The position numbers and the translations under genes were made by a program. Source: Pseudomonas brassicacearum subsp. brassicacearum (GTDB taxonomy: Bacteria; Pseudomonadota; Gammaproteobacteria; Pseudomonadales; Pseudomonadaceae). From it: 64,000 nt of DNA. Every line of letters starts with the position of its first letter. Position 1 is the stretch's first letter. Of the stretch, positions 31,780 to 40,973 are shown piece after piece. The stretch covers positions 186,001 to 250,000 of the forward strand of contig NZ_VZPJ01000005.1 of NCBI RefSeq assembly GCF_008801605.1. Direction: 5' to 3'. The notes beneath the pieces were generated by a model. It was not told the origin of the DNA, searched no databases, and saw only the letters and a list, made by a program, of their open reading frames with translations.

Positions 31780-32754
31780 ATGAGCCAATCCAGCGACCTG
31801 ATTCAATCGGCACAACGTACCATCCGCCTCGAGCTCGAAGCCGTGCAAGGCTTGCTGCCCCAAATCGACGCTGATTTCGTACGCGCCTGCGAGATGATTC
31901 TGGCCAGCAAAGGCCGCGTGGTCGTGGTCGGCATGGGCAAGTCCGGGCACATCGGCAACAAGATCGCCGCCACCCTCGCCAGCACCGGCACCACGGCCTT
32001 TTTTGTCCATCCGGCCGAAGCCAGCCACGGGGACATGGGCATGATCACCCGGGACGACGTCATCCTGGCCCTGTCCAACTCCGGCTCCACCAATGAGATC
32101 ATCACGCTGCTGCCGCTGATCAAGCGCCTGGGCATCCAGTTGATCAGCATGACCGGCAACCCGGACTCGCCGCTGGCCAAGGCCGCCGAAGTGAACCTCA
32201 ATGTTCATGTCGAACACGAAGCCTGCCCGCTGAACCTGGCACCGACCTCCTCCACCACCGCGGCCCTGGTCATGGGCGACGCCCTGGCCGTGGCGCTGCT
32301 GGAAGCCCGGGGCTTCACCGCGGAAGATTTCGCCTTTTCCCATCCCGGTGGCGCCCTCGGCCGTCGCCTGCTGCTGAAAGTCGAAAACGTGATGCACGCT
32401 GGCCAGGAGTTGCCACAAGTGCTGCGCGGCACGCTGCTCAAGGACGCGCTCATGGAAATGACCCGCAAGGGGCTGGGCATGACGGTGGTCCTGGAGGTCG
32501 ACGGCAAGCTCGCCGGAATCTTCACCGACGGCGATCTGCGCCGCACCCTGGACCGCACCATCGACATCCACAGTGCGACCATCGAGCAAGTCATGACGCC
32601 CCACGGCAAGACCGCCCGCGCCGAGATGCTCGCCGCCGAGGCCCTGAAAATCATGGAAGACCACAAGATCAGCGCCCTGGTGGTCGTCGACGACGAAGAC
32701 CGTCCGGTGGGCGCCCTGAACATGCACGATCTTCTGCGTGCGGGAGTCATGTAA
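31780..32754 (+). CDS. kdsD: D-arabinose 5-phosphate isomerase KdsD
   Basis: 324 aa. Converts ribulose 5-phosphate to arabinose 5-phosphate, the first step of KDO (inner-core LPS) synthesis. A SIS sugar-isomerase domain (about 38-180) includes VVGMGKSGHIGNKIAATLAS (in part: GMGKSGHIGNKIA) and STGTTAFFVHPAEASHGD (in part: FFVHPAEASHGD). Two CBS domains follow (about 205-324). Start set at ATG 31780 (MSQSSDLIQS). An in-frame GTG at 31717 is less likely because a TATAAT box (31740-31745) lies between them and would put the GTG outside the mRNA. Confidence 0.95.
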   Translation: MSQSSDLIQSAQRTIRLELEAVQGLLPQIDADFVRACEMILASKGRVVVVGMGKSGHIGNKIAATLASTGTTAFFVHPAEASHGDMGMITRDDVILALSNSGSTNEIITLLPLIKRLGIQLISMTGNPDSPLAKAAEVNLNVHVEHEACPLNLAPTSSTTAALVMGDALAVALLEARGFTAEDFAFSHPGGALGRRLLLKVENVMHAGQELPQVLRGTLLKDALMEMTRKGLGMTVVLEVDGKLAGIFTDGDLRRTLDRTIDIHSATIEQVMTPHGKTARAEMLAAEALKIMEDHKISALVVVDDEDRPVGALNMHDLLRAGVM

Positions 32755-33279
32755 ATGAACACAGACCTGTTGCAACGCGGCCAAGCCATCAAGCTGGCGG
32801 TTTTCGACGTGGACGGCGTGCTGACCGACGGCCGCCTGTACTTCCTCGAAGACGGCAGCGAGTTCAAGACGTTCAACACCCTCGACGGCCAAGGCATCAA
32901 GATGTTGATGGCCGCCGGCGTGCAGACCGCTATCATCAGCGGCCGCAAGACCCCGGTGGTCGAGCGGCGCGCGAAGAACCTCGGCATCCCGCACCTTTAC
33001 CAGGGGCGCGAAGACAAGCTGGTGGTGCTGGACGAGCTTCTGGGTCAACTCAACCTAAACTATGAACAGGTGGCCTACCTCGGTGACGACCTGCCAGACC
33101 TGCCGGTGATTCGCCGGGTCGGCCTGGGCATGGCGGTCGCCAACGCGGCCAGTTTCGTCCGCGAGCACGCCCACGGCGTCACCACGGCGCGAGGCGGCGA
33201 AGGTGCGGCCCGCGAATTCTGTGAACTGATCCTGCGCGCCCAGGGCCGCCTCGAAGCGGCCAACGCCGCGTACCTGTGA
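32755..33279 (+). CDS. kdsC: KDO 8-phosphate phosphatase KdsC
   Basis: 174 aa HAD-family phosphatase (C0 class, no cap domain, acts as a tetramer). The motif FDVDGVLTDG (17-26) has the nucleophile Asp18 and acid/base Asp20. GDDLPDLPV later binds Mg. It removes phosphate from KDO-8-P. The ATG directly abuts the kdsD stop codon. Confidence 0.96.
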   Translation: MNTDLLQRGQAIKLAVFDVDGVLTDGRLYFLEDGSEFKTFNTLDGQGIKMLMAAGVQTAIISGRKTPVVERRAKNLGIPHLYQGREDKLVVLDELLGQLNLNYEQVAYLGDDLPDLPVIRRVGLGMAVANAASFVREHAHGVTTARGGEGAAREFCELILRAQGRLEAANAAYL

Positions 33280-33286
33280 GCCATTT

Positions 33287-33856
33287 ATGCTGAGCAAGAA
33301 GATTCGCACCATCGTGGTGTTCGGCTGTATCGCGGCGATTTTTGCTGCGGTGGGCTACTGGAACATCAGCCCCGAACGGTTTCTCGACCAGCCTGCGGCC
33401 CAGGTCGAGGAAAAGATCGACTGGTACGCGACCAACACGCATACCCTGCAGTACCTGCCCGACGGCAAGGTGCAATACGAGATGACGTCCGACAAGGTCG
33501 ACCACGTAAAAGCCACTGACATTACGTTGGTTACGAAGCCCGACCTGAACATGTTCCGCGGCACCGAGTTTCCGTGGCATGTGCAGAGCGAGCACGCCGA
33601 AGTCAATTCCGGCGGTACCGAAGTGGAACTGATCGACTCGGTGCGCGTCGCCCGAACCGACGAAAAAAACCGTACGACCATCATCACCAGCACGCGCATG
33701 ACCGTGTTCCCACAGCAAGAATATGCGCAGACCGAGCAACCCGTTAGAATCGACGGCGCCGGGGGTGTATCGACCGGCACGGGAATGAAAGCGTATTTGA
33801 AGGAAAGCAGGATACACCTGCTATCGAACGTAAGAGGACAGTATGAAGCTCGCTAA
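33287..33856 (+). CDS. lptC: LPS transport protein LptC
   Basis: 189 aa bitopic inner-membrane protein with one N-terminal helix (about 7-23) and a periplasmic beta-jellyroll. It receives LPS from LptB2FG and passes it to LptA. Ends overlap the lptA start by 14 bases. Sequence is typical of the family: NTHTLQYLPDGKVQYEMTSD (in part: LQYLPDGKVQYEM). Confidence 0.92.
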   Translation: MLSKKIRTIVVFGCIAAIFAAVGYWNISPERFLDQPAAQVEEKIDWYATNTHTLQYLPDGKVQYEMTSDKVDHVKATDITLVTKPDLNMFRGTEFPWHVQSEHAEVNSGGTEVELIDSVRVARTDEKNRTTIITSTRMTVFPQQEYAQTEQPVRIDGAGGVSTGTGMKAYLKESRIHLLSNVRGQYEAR

Positions 33857-34391
33857 AACCCTCCCTATTTTGCTCAGTCTGGGCGCAGCACTGGGAAGCG
33901 CGAGCGCCTGGGCTCTTCCCGACGACCGCAACCAGCCTATTCGCATCCAGGCCGACGATGCCCAGCTCGACGACAAGAATGGCGTCGCCACCTATAAAGG
34001 CGACGTGATCATCACCCAGGGCTCGATGAAGGTCACCGGCAATACCGTGACCATCACCCGCACCCCGTCCGGCGACATCGACGTGGTGACTTCGGTGGGC
34101 AACCTGGCCTATTTCGAGCAACTGCAAACCGCAGGCGATACCAAGCCAGTGCAGGGCTACGGGGTAACCATCCAGTACCACGCCGCCCAGGATCGCGTGG
34201 TCCTGATCGACCGCGCCAAGGTCGTCGACAAGGACAACAACGTCACCCAAGGCGAAAAAATCGTCTACGACACAGTCAAGAAGCTGGCCAGCGCCGGTCG
34301 CGCCACCGGCAGCAAGGTGACCGAGTCGCGTCCGCGGATCGACATGGTGATCCAACCGAAAAAGAAAACCGACGAGCAGAAGGCCCAGTAA
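33843..34391 (+). CDS. lptA: LPS transport protein LptA
   Basis: 182 aa periplasmic bridge protein. Signal peptide ends at ASAWA/LPDD. The OstA-like fold is recognised by [21 protein letters not shown] (in part: [17 protein letters not shown]). The C-terminal tail is Lys-rich. It overlaps lptC by 14 bases and lptB by one, so production of the three is coupled. Confidence 0.93.
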   Translation: MKLAKTLPILLSLGAALGSASAWALPDDRNQPIRIQADDAQLDDKNGVATYKGDVIITQGSMKVTGNTVTITRTPSGDIDVVTSVGNLAYFEQLQTAGDTKPVQGYGVTIQYHAAQDRVVLIDRAKVVDKDNNVTQGEKIVYDTVKKLASAGRATGSKVTESRPRIDMVIQPKKKTDEQKAQ

Positions 34392-35116
34392 TGGCAACTC
34401 TGAAAGCTCAGCACCTGGCCAAGAGCTACAAGAGCCGTCAAGTCGTGCGTGATGTCAGCCTGTCCATCGACAGCGGCCAGATCGTCGGCCTGCTCGGCCC
34501 CAACGGCGCGGGCAAGACCACCTGCTTCTACATGATCGTCGGCCTGGTCCAGGCCGATCAGGGTCGCGTACTGATCGACGACGTGGACGTCAGCCACCAG
34601 CCAATGCACGGCCGGGCGAAGGCAGGTATCGGCTATTTGCCGCAAGAAGCGTCGATCTTCCGCAAACTGTCGGTTGCCGACAACATCATGGCGATCCTCG
34701 AGACCCGCAAGGAACTCGACAAGGCCGGTCGTCGCCAGGAACTGGAAAGCCTGCTGCAGGAATTCCACATCAGCCACATTCGCGACAACCTGGGCATGAG
34801 CCTGTCCGGTGGCGAGCGGCGTCGCGTGGAAATCGCCCGCGCCCTGGCCACCGCACCGAAGTTCATCCTGCTCGACGAACCGTTCGCCGGCGTGGACCCG
34901 ATCTCGGTAGGCGACATCAAGCAGATCATCCATCACCTCAAGGCCAAGGGGATCGGCGTGCTGATCACCGACCACAACGTGCGCGAGACGCTGGATATCT
35001 GTGAAACCGCCTACATTGTCAACGACGGCCAGCTGATCGCCGAAGGCGACTCCGCAGCCATCCTGGCCAATGACCTGGTCAAGGAAGTGTATCTGGGCCA
35101 TGAGTTCCGCCTGTAA
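34391..35116 (+). CDS. lptB: LPS export ATPase LptB
   Basis: 241 aa ABC ATPase: Walker [10 protein letters not shown] at 36-44, signature [15 protein letters not shown] (around 138), Walker [14 protein letters not shown], switch His in [11 protein letters not shown]. It powers LPS extraction from the inner membrane with LptFG. Start overlaps the lptA stop by one base (TAATG). Confidence 0.97.
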   Translation: MATLKAQHLAKSYKSRQVVRDVSLSIDSGQIVGLLGPNGAGKTTCFYMIVGLVQADQGRVLIDDVDVSHQPMHGRAKAGIGYLPQEASIFRKLSVADNIMAILETRKELDKAGRRQELESLLQEFHISHIRDNLGMSLSGGERRRVEIARALATAPKFILLDEPFAGVDPISVGDIKQIIHHLKAKGIGVLITDHNVRETLDICETAYIVNDGQLIAEGDSAAILANDLVKEVYLGHEFRL

Positions 35117-35140
35117 GCACAAGTGTCTGGCGAATTGTCC

Positions 35141-35172
35141 GAGCGTCGTTTAATTTTATTATGGCGACGCTC
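35141..35172 (+). other. Stem-loop between lptB and rpoN
   Basis: GAGCGTCG (35141-35148) and CGACGCTC (35165-35172) pair around an AT-rich 16-base loop, 25 bases after the lptB stop. It could reduce read-through from the lpt genes into rpoN. Confidence 0.4.
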
Positions 35173-35197
35173 TAGGCAAACACTTCAGTTTCAGGCA

Positions 35198-35203
35198 TAT
35201 AAT
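35198..35203 (+). promoter_or_regulatory. -10 box upstream of rpoN
   Basis: TATAAT at 35198-35203, 78 bases before the rpoN ATG, is a perfect -10 hexamer. The -35 position has no good match. It suggests rpoN has its own start in addition to read-through from lptB. Confidence 0.45.
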
Positions 35204-35280
35204 TTGCTTAAGTTTGGCGCCTCGGCGCCCTGTAGTGGATGGCGCATGTGCGCCGGCTAATAAGGTGTTAAGCCCCTGCC

Positions 35281-36774
35281 ATGAAACCATCGCTAGTCTT
35301 GAGAATGGGCCAGCAGCTGACGATGACACCGCAGCTGCAACAGGCCATCCGCCTGCTCCAATTGTCGACCCTGGACCTGCAACAGGAAATCCAGGAGGCC
35401 CTGGAGTCCAATCCGATGCTCGAACGCCAGGAAGAAGGCGACGACTTCGACAACACCGATCCGCTGGCCGACAACGTCGAGCAGAAGACCAACACCGAAA
35501 TCCCGGAACCGGCCTACCAGGAAACCGCCCCGACGGTGGACAACCTCGAGGATGGCGAATGGAACGAACGCATCCCCAACGAACTACCCGTGGACACGGC
35601 CTGGGAAGACGTCTACCAGACCAGCGCCAGCAGCCTGCCGAGCAGCGATGACGACGAGTGGGACTTCACCACCCGTACCTCTGCTGGCGAAAGCCTGCAA
35701 AGCCACCTGCTGTGGCAGTTGAACCTGGCGCCGATGTCCGACACCGATCGCCTGATCGCCGTGACCCTGATCGACTGCATCAACAACCAGGGCTACCTGG
35801 ACGAGACCCTCGAAGAAATCCTGGAAGCCTTCGACCCCGAGCTCGACATCGAGCTGGACGAGATCGAAGCCGTCCTGCATCGCATCCAGCAGTTCGAACC
35901 GGCCGGCATCGGTGCCCGCAACCTGGGCGAGTGCCTGTTGCTGCAACTGCGCCAGTTGTCCGCCAAGACACCATGGCTGGCCGAGGCCAAGCGACTGGTC
36001 ACCGATTACATCGACCTGTTGGGCGGCCGCGACTACAGCCAACTGATGCGTCGCATGAAGCTCAAGGAAGATGAGCTGCGCCAGGTCATCGAACTGGTGC
36101 AGAGCCTCAACCCGCGCCCCGGCTCGCAGATCGAATCCACCGAGCCCGAATACGTGGTCCCCGACGTGATCGTGCGCAAGCACAATGATCGCTGGCTGGT
36201 GGAGCTCAACCAGGAGTCGGTGCCCAAGCTGCGGGTCAACGCCCAGTACGCCGGCTTTGTGAAGCGTGCCGACACCAGCGCCGACAACACCTTCATGCGC
36301 AACCAGTTGCAGGAAGCGCGCTGGTTCATCAAGAGCCTGCAAAGCCGCAACGAAACCCTGATGAAAGTTGCCACCCAGATCGTCGAGCATCAGCGCGGCT
36401 TCCTGGAGTACGGCGATGAAGCGATGAAACCGTTGGTCCTGCATGACATTGCCGAGGCAGTGGGCATGCACGAGTCGACGATTTCCCGGGTAACCACCCA
36501 GAAATTCATGCATACCCCTCGGGGTATCTATGAATTGAAATACTTTTTCTCCAGCCACGTCAGCACCTCCGAAGGCGGCGAATGCTCGTCCACGGCCATC
36601 CGCGCGATCATCAAAAAACTGGTAGCTGCGGAAAATCAGAAAAAGCCGTTGAGTGACAGCAAGATCGCTGGTTTACTGGAGGCACAAGGCATTCAGGTGG
36701 CCCGCCGTACCGTCGCCAAATACCGCGAATCCCTCGGGATCGCGCCTTCGAGCGAACGCAAGCGGTTGATGTAA
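35281..36774 (+). CDS. rpoN: RNA polymerase sigma-54 factor RpoN
   Basis: 497 aa. Region I (1-50) is Gln/Leu-rich ([17 protein letters not shown]); region II (about 50-120) is strongly acidic; region III contains the core-binding part, the HTH (about 385-405) and, near the end, the RpoN box [10 protein letters not shown] that reads the -24 element. It directs transcription of nitrogen, dicarboxylate, flagellar and other genes with enhancer-binding proteins. Followed by hpf, ptsN, rapZ and ptsO on the same strand, the standard gamma-proteobacterial rpoN cluster. Confidence 0.98.
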   Translation: MKPSLVLRMGQQLTMTPQLQQAIRLLQLSTLDLQQEIQEALESNPMLERQEEGDDFDNTDPLADNVEQKTNTEIPEPAYQETAPTVDNLEDGEWNERIPNELPVDTAWEDVYQTSASSLPSSDDDEWDFTTRTSAGESLQSHLLWQLNLAPMSDTDRLIAVTLIDCINNQGYLDETLEEILEAFDPELDIELDEIEAVLHRIQQFEPAGIGARNLGECLLLQLRQLSAKTPWLAEAKRLVTDYIDLLGGRDYSQLMRRMKLKEDELRQVIELVQSLNPRPGSQIESTEPEYVVPDVIVRKHNDRWLVELNQESVPKLRVNAQYAGFVKRADTSADNTFMRNQLQEARWFIKSLQSRNETLMKVATQIVEHQRGFLEYGDEAMKPLVLHDIAEAVGMHESTISRVTTQKFMHTPRGIYELKYFFSSHVSTSEGGECSSTAIRAIIKKLVAAENQKKPLSDSKIAGLLEAQGIQVARRTVAKYRESLGIAPSSERKRLM

Positions 36775-36850
36775 CAGGCCACGCCACAGCGTTCCAGTGG
36801 CAGGCATTTCTGCCTGCCGCTTTATGCACTGGCAACGAAGGAGAAGCTGT

Positions 36851-37159
36851 ATGCAAGTCAACATCAGTGGACACCAACTGGAAGTGACCGAACCCCTGCG
36901 CACCTACATCGGCGAAAAACTCGACCGATTGGAAAGGCATTTCGACAAGATCACCAACGTGCAAGTCACGATGAACGTCGAGAAGCTGCTGCAGAAAATC
37001 GAAGCCACGCTGCATATCCCCGGCGGAGAAGTGGTTGCCAACGCAGAGCACACAGACATGTATGCCGCGATTGACCTGCTGACCGACAAGCTGGATCGCC
37101 AACTCAAAAAGCATAAGGAAAAGACCCAGAGCCTCCTCCAGGGCGCAACCGGTCGTTAA
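36851..37159 (+). CDS. hpf: Ribosome hibernation promoting factor (short form)
   Basis: 102 aa HPF/YfiA-family protein that binds the 30S decoding site and promotes 100S dimers in stationary phase. Opening MQVNISGHQLEVTEPLRTYI and HTDMYAAIDLLTDKLDRQL (in part: MYAAIDLLTDKLDRQL) are diagnostic. It lacks the C-terminal extension of long HPF. Start at ATG 36851 behind AAGGAGAAG; the frame is open further upstream but lacks homology. Confidence 0.95.
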   Translation: MQVNISGHQLEVTEPLRTYIGEKLDRLERHFDKITNVQVTMNVEKLLQKIEATLHIPGGEVVANAEHTDMYAAIDLLTDKLDRQLKKHKEKTQSLLQGATGR

Positions 37160-37171
37160 CCCCCCCAATCC

Positions 37172-37636
37172 ATGATCCGACTAGAAACCATCCTGACCCC
37201 CGGCCGTTCCCAGGTGAACGCGCCGGGCGGCAGTAAGAAGAAAGCCCTCGAACACATTGCCAACCTGATCCACCGCGAGGTACCGGATCTGGAAATGCAG
37301 GACGTCTTCGAGGCATTGGTTGCCCGTGAAAAACTCGGTTCCACCGGTTTTGGCAACGGCATCGCCATTCCCCACTGCCGTCTCAAGGGTTGTGCCGCGC
37401 CGATCAGCGCGCTGTTGCACCTTGAAACCGCTATAGATTTCGACGCCATCGACGGCGCCCCGGTCGACCTGCTGTTTGTATTGCTGGTACCGGAAGCGGC
37501 GACCGATGCGCACCTTGAGCTGCTGCGCCAGATTGCCAGCATGCTGGACCGCAAGGAAGTGCGCGAAAAACTGCGCAGCGCACCGAGTAACGAAGCTTTG
37601 TACCAGGTTGTCCTGGACGAGCAGAACGGTCATTAA
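37172..37636 (+). CDS. ptsN: Nitrogen PTS EIIA component PtsN
   Basis: 154 aa EIIA-Ntr. The phosphorylated histidine is His68 in [14 protein letters not shown]. It receives phosphate from NPr (ptsO, 870 bases downstream) and EI-Ntr (ptsP, not here) and regulates K+ transport, kinases and carbon storage rather than sugar uptake. Spaced 12 bases after hpf. Confidence 0.96.
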   Translation: MIRLETILTPGRSQVNAPGGSKKKALEHIANLIHREVPDLEMQDVFEALVAREKLGSTGFGNGIAIPHCRLKGCAAPISALLHLETAIDFDAIDGAPVDLLFVLLVPEAATDAHLELLRQIASMLDRKEVREKLRSAPSNEALYQVVLDEQNGH

Positions 37637-37638
37637 AA

Positions 37639-38496
37639 ATGCGCATGATCATTGTCAGTGGCCGCTCCGGCTCCGGTAAAAGCACGGCCCTCAACGTGCT
37701 TGAGGACAGCGGCTACTATTGCATCGACAATTTGCCCGCCGGCCTGCTGCCGGAACTGGCCGAGCGCGCCCTGATCCACACCGAGCTGGCGCAGCCGCTG
37801 GTGGCGGTGTCCATCGATGCGCGCAACCTGCCAAGCCACCTGTCGCGTTTTCCTGAACTGCTCGAGGAAGTGCGCAGCCGGCATATCCAGTGTGACGTGC
37901 TGTACCTGGATGCCGATGAAGAGACACTGCTCAAGCGTTTTTCCGAAACCCGCCGGCGCCACCCACTGAGCAACGCCAACCGTTCGCTGGCCGAAGCCAT
38001 CGAGGATGAAAGCCAGCTACTGGGGCCGATTGCCGACCTGGCGGACCTGAAGGTCAACACCACGCACCTGAACCTGTATCAGTTGCGTGACACGATCAAG
38101 CTGCGCCTGCTCAACCAACCCGAGCCGGGCACGGCGTTCCTGGTGGAGTCGTTCGGTTTCAAGCGTGGCATGCCCGTCGATGCCGACCTGGTGTTCGACG
38201 TGCGTTGCCTGCCCAATCCTTATTGGAAGCCGGAATTGCGCGCGCAGTCCGGGCTCGACCAACCGGTGATCGACTACCTGGCCGCCCAGCCGGATGTCGA
38301 AGAAATGTACCAGGACATCTCCAGCTACCTGCTCAAATGGCTGCCCCGCTTTGCCGCGAGCAACCGCGCCTATGTCACGATCGCCATCGGTTGTACCGGC
38401 GGCCATCACCGCTCCGTCTACCTGACCGAACGCCTGGGTCAACTCCTGCAACAATCCCTGAAGAACGTCCAGGTTCGCCACCGCGACCTCAGCTAA
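37639..38496 (+). CDS. rapZ: RNase adapter / nucleotide-binding protein RapZ
   Basis: 285 aa. Walker [10 protein letters not shown] (8-16), then [16 protein letters not shown] in the N-terminal kinase-like domain, and a C-terminal domain with [19 protein letters not shown] (in part: [12 protein letters not shown]). In enteric bacteria RapZ senses glucosamine-6-phosphate and guides RNase E to the small RNA GlmZ; whether that applies in Pseudomonas is unclear. It starts two bases after the ptsN stop. Confidence 0.95.
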   Translation: MRMIIVSGRSGSGKSTALNVLEDSGYYCIDNLPAGLLPELAERALIHTELAQPLVAVSIDARNLPSHLSRFPELLEEVRSRHIQCDVLYLDADEETLLKRFSETRRRHPLSNANRSLAEAIEDESQLLGPIADLADLKVNTTHLNLYQLRDTIKLRLLNQPEPGTAFLVESFGFKRGMPVDADLVFDVRCLPNPYWKPELRAQSGLDQPVIDYLAAQPDVEEMYQDISSYLLKWLPRFAASNRAYVTIAIGCTGGHHRSVYLTERLGQLLQQSLKNVQVRHRDLS

Positions 38497-38511
38497 AGGA
38501 TTCACATCGCG

Positions 38512-38787
38512 ATGCCTGCTCAGGAAATTGAAATCATCAACAAGCTGGGTTTGCATGCCCGAGCGTCGGCCAAGTTCGTCGGAGTCGCAGGCCAGTTCAA
38601 GGACACCACCATCAGGGTTGGCCGCACACCCGAGACTGCGGTCGACGGTAAAAGCATCATGGCGATGATGATGCTCGCCGCTGGCAAGGGCACCAAGATC
38701 CACCTGCACACCGAAGGTGAACAGGCACAGGAGGCGATGGATGCCCTGGTGGACCTGATCAACAGATACTTCGACGAAGGCGAATAA
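38512..38787 (+). CDS. ptsO: Nitrogen PTS phosphocarrier NPr
   Basis: 91 aa HPr-like protein. The phosphorylated residue is His15 in LGLHARASAKFV. The serine site of Gram-positive HPr is replaced by the KSIMAMMML region. It transfers phosphate from EI-Ntr to PtsN. Last gene of the rpoN cluster; REP elements follow. Confidence 0.95.
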   Translation: MPAQEIEIINKLGLHARASAKFVGVAGQFKDTTIRVGRTPETAVDGKSIMAMMMLAAGKGTKIHLHTEGEQAQEAMDALVDLINRYFDEGE

Positions 38788-38813
38788 CTGACCAAATCCC
38801 AAGGCGGATTTAT

Positions 38814-38935
38814 TGTGGCAAGGGAATTCATTTGTGGGAGCAAAGCTTGCTCGCGATGAAGGCGACTCGGTAACTCAGAAAACCGAGGTGCCTGGATCGC
38901 GAGCAAGCTTTGCTCCCACAGATTCCCTCGCCACA
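38814..38935. repeat. Nested REP element: one palindrome family inside another
   Basis: The outer arms TGTGGCAAGGGAAT (38814-38827) and ATTCCCTCGCCACA (38922-38935) are inverted repeats with one mismatch. Inside lies a complete pair of the other family: TGTGGGAGCAAAGCTTGCTC from 38833 and its reverse ending at 38920. This looks like a GTGGGAGC-type unit sitting inside a GGCGAGGGA-type palindrome. Confidence 0.8.
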
Positions 38936-38969
38936 GATAAATCACATCACCCTAGATGCCTGCCGTTTG

Positions 38970-39860
38970 TCACGCCAACGCCGTATCCAGCACCATCATC
39001 AGACAAAACCCCACCAACAGGCCCAGGCTCGCCAGTTTCTCGTGACCATTGCGACGGGATTCGGGAATAACCTCGTGAGTCACCACCAGCAACATCGCCC
39101 CGGCCGCCAACGCGAGCCCCAGGGGCAAGAGCATCTCGGCCAGACTCACCAACCAGGCGCACAGCAGCGCGAACACGGGCTCGACCAACCCTGACGCCGC
39201 GCCAATCAGGAACGCCCTGGCCCGCGACATCCCCGCCGCAGCCAGCACCAGCGCGATCACCAGCCCTTCGGGTACATCCTGCAAGGCGATGCCCATCGCC
39301 AGGCTGTCGGCATCCGGCATGCCGCCGCCCGCCGACACCCCCACCGCCATGCCTTCGGGAATGTTGTGGGCGATGATGGCAAACACGAACAACCAGATCC
39401 GCGGCGCAATGATCGGCCGGCCTGGCGCAGCGACCAGCCTTTCGGGACAGGCGCAGACTTTGCGGTCCACTAGATACAGCCCGAACGCGCCCGATAGAAT
39501 GCCGAAACTGATAAGGCCGCTGGCGGCCCAAGGCGTCAGTCCCAACTGCTCGGCCGCAGCAATGCCCGGCACGATCAGCGAAAATGCCGTGGCCGCGAGC
39601 ATCACCCCGGCACCGAATCCCAGCAGCGAATCGCTGACGGCCTGGGGCATGCGCCGGATGACCAACACCGGCACGGCCCCCAGCGCGGTGCCCAAGGCGC
39701 AGAGCCCGCCACCCTCGAGCGCGCGCAACAACCTGGGCTCCAAGTCCAGCCATGCCAGGCCCTGGGCCGCCAACAATGTCATTCCGGCCAGCAGCAACAA
39801 CGACCCCAAGGCATAGCGGAACATCCGTCCGCTTCCAATCGCCAGTGTTTGAGTATCCAT
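38970..39860 (-). CDS. ZIP family divalent metal transporter
   Basis: 296 aa, eight hydrophobic segments. The metal-binding helices IIAHNIPEGMAVG (helix IV) and ALQDVPEGLV (helix V) are those of GufA-type ZIP proteins, which import Zn2+, Mn2+ or Fe2+. It begins 19 bases after sodA in the same direction and so ends the fagA-fumC-orfX-sodA transcript. Import of Mn2+ for the Mn-type SodA is an attractive but unproven role. Confidence 0.88.
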   Translation of the reverse strand: MDTQTLAIGSGRMFRYALGSLLLLAGMTLLAAQGLAWLDLEPRLLRALEGGGLCALGTALGAVPVLVIRRMPQAVSDSLLGFGAGVMLAATAFSLIVPGIAAAEQLGLTPWAASGLISFGILSGAFGLYLVDRKVCACPERLVAAPGRPIIAPRIWLFVFAIIAHNIPEGMAVGVSAGGGMPDADSLAMGIALQDVPEGLVIALVLAAAGMSRARAFLIGAASGLVEPVFALLCAWLVSLAEMLLPLGLALAAGAMLLVVTHEVIPESRRNGHEKLASLGLLVGFCLMMVLDTALA

Positions 39861-39879
39861 AGTCAGCCTTGGGTTGCTT

Positions 39880-40503
39880 TCAGGAAGGGCTCGAAGCCAG
39901 CGCAGCCTGGTAGCGCCGGGCGACCTCAGGCCAGTTGATCACGTTGTAGAAGGCGCTGATGTATTCCGGACGACGGTTCTGGTAGCGCAGGTAATAGGCG
40001 TGCTCCCAGACATCCAGGCCAAGAATCGGTGTGTTGCCCTTCATCAGCGGGCTGTCCTGGTTGCCGCTGCTTTCCACCGCCAGGGTCTTTTGCGGGGTCA
40101 CGCTCAACCAGGCCCAACCGCTGCCGAAACGGGTCAGCGCCGCTTTGGTGAAGGCTTCCCTGAAACCCTCGATACCGCCCAGTTGCGCTTCGATCGCCGC
40201 CGCCAGGGCGCCATCGGGCTGGCCGCCGCCCCGGGGCGTCATCACTTCCCAGAACAGCGAATGGTTGGCATGACCACCGCCCTGGTTGATCACTGCGGCT
40301 TGCAGGCTTGCCGGCAACTGCTCGACACTGGACACCAGTTTTTCGACAGGCCACCCGGCGTACTCGGTGCCGTCCACCGCTGCGTTGAGGTTATTGATGT
40401 AGGTCTGGTGATGCTTGGTGTAGTGGATCTCCATGGTTTGCGCATCGATGTGCGGTTCCAGGGCGTCGTAGGCGTAGGGCAATGCAGGCAAGGTAAAAGC
40501 CAT
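39880..40503 (-). CDS. sodA: Superoxide dismutase, manganese type
   Basis: 207 aa. Metal ligands are visible: His in [12 protein letters not shown], His in [11 protein letters not shown], and Asp/His in [19 protein letters not shown] (in part: [10 protein letters not shown]). [10 protein letters not shown] and NQDSPL are Mn-type signatures; Fe enzymes have Gln and other residues there. It removes superoxide in the cytoplasm, in this operon when iron is short. Start at ATG 40503 behind GGAGC; an in-frame TTG two codons upstream is not needed. Confidence 0.94.
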   Translation of the reverse strand: MAFTLPALPYAYDALEPHIDAQTMEIHYTKHHQTYINNLNAAVDGTEYAGWPVEKLVSSVEQLPASLQAAVINQGGGHANHSLFWEVMTPRGGGQPDGALAAAIEAQLGGIEGFREAFTKAALTRFGSGWAWLSVTPQKTLAVESSGNQDSPLMKGNTPILGLDVWEHAYYLRYQNRRPEYISAFYNVINWPEVARRYQAALASSPS

Positions 40504-40505
40504 GT

Positions 40506-40946
40506 TCAATGAGCTCCATGATGAAGAGGGGCATTGCGCTGCCGGGGCGTAGCGGCATTGCAGTGCAGCAGGCGTTGGGTCCGTGGGTATTCACCGTGCT
40601 CGCTGATGAAACTCAGCAGTTCGACATAGGTCTTGTGGCTCTGACGCCGTGCGGCGGTGCGCAGGGCCGGTGCCAGGCGTTCGTCCTGCATCGTCTGCAA
40701 CAACCGTTGGTGGATCGCGCACAAATACTCGGCGCTCTCCTCCGGCTGGTTCAGGCGCAAGTGCAGGTCTGCCAGGTTGTGATGGGAGACGACGCACGCG
40801 GCCACGGCTTCGTCGGCATCCGCCCAACGCTCGAACAGCACCTGGGCCAGCGCCAGGGCCTGCAGGTAGGCTTCGCGGGCGTCTACCAGCTCGCCCAGCA
40901 TGAAACAGCGATTGGCCCGTTCGATCGTACGTTTCCAGTGTTCCAT
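40506..40946 (-). CDS. Conserved helical protein of the fumC-sodA operon (OrfX)
   Basis: 146 aa, no signal peptide, rich in Arg, Leu, Ala and Cys, with TPR-like helices ([20 protein letters not shown], in part: [14 protein letters not shown]). It is always found between fumC and sodA in pseudomonads as far as I know, and its function is not established. It contains several Cys and His residues, which could bind metal. It shares the Fur-controlled operon. No reaction should be assigned. Confidence 0.8.
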   Translation of the reverse strand: MEHWKRTIERANRCFMLGELVDAREAYLQALALAQVLFERWADADEAVAACVVSHHNLADLHLRLNQPEESAEYLCAIHQRLLQTMQDERLAPALRTAARRQSHKTYVELLSFISEHGEYPRTQRLLHCNAATPRQRNAPLHHGAH

Positions 40947-40973
40947 GATGAGTCCTCCACACAGGTGTCGGGG

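Noticed and set aside
40504..40509. TTG start for sodA two codons upstream of the ATG
   Set aside because: The ATG at 40503 has a well-placed GGAGC and gives the usual N-terminus; the TTG adds nothing recognisable.
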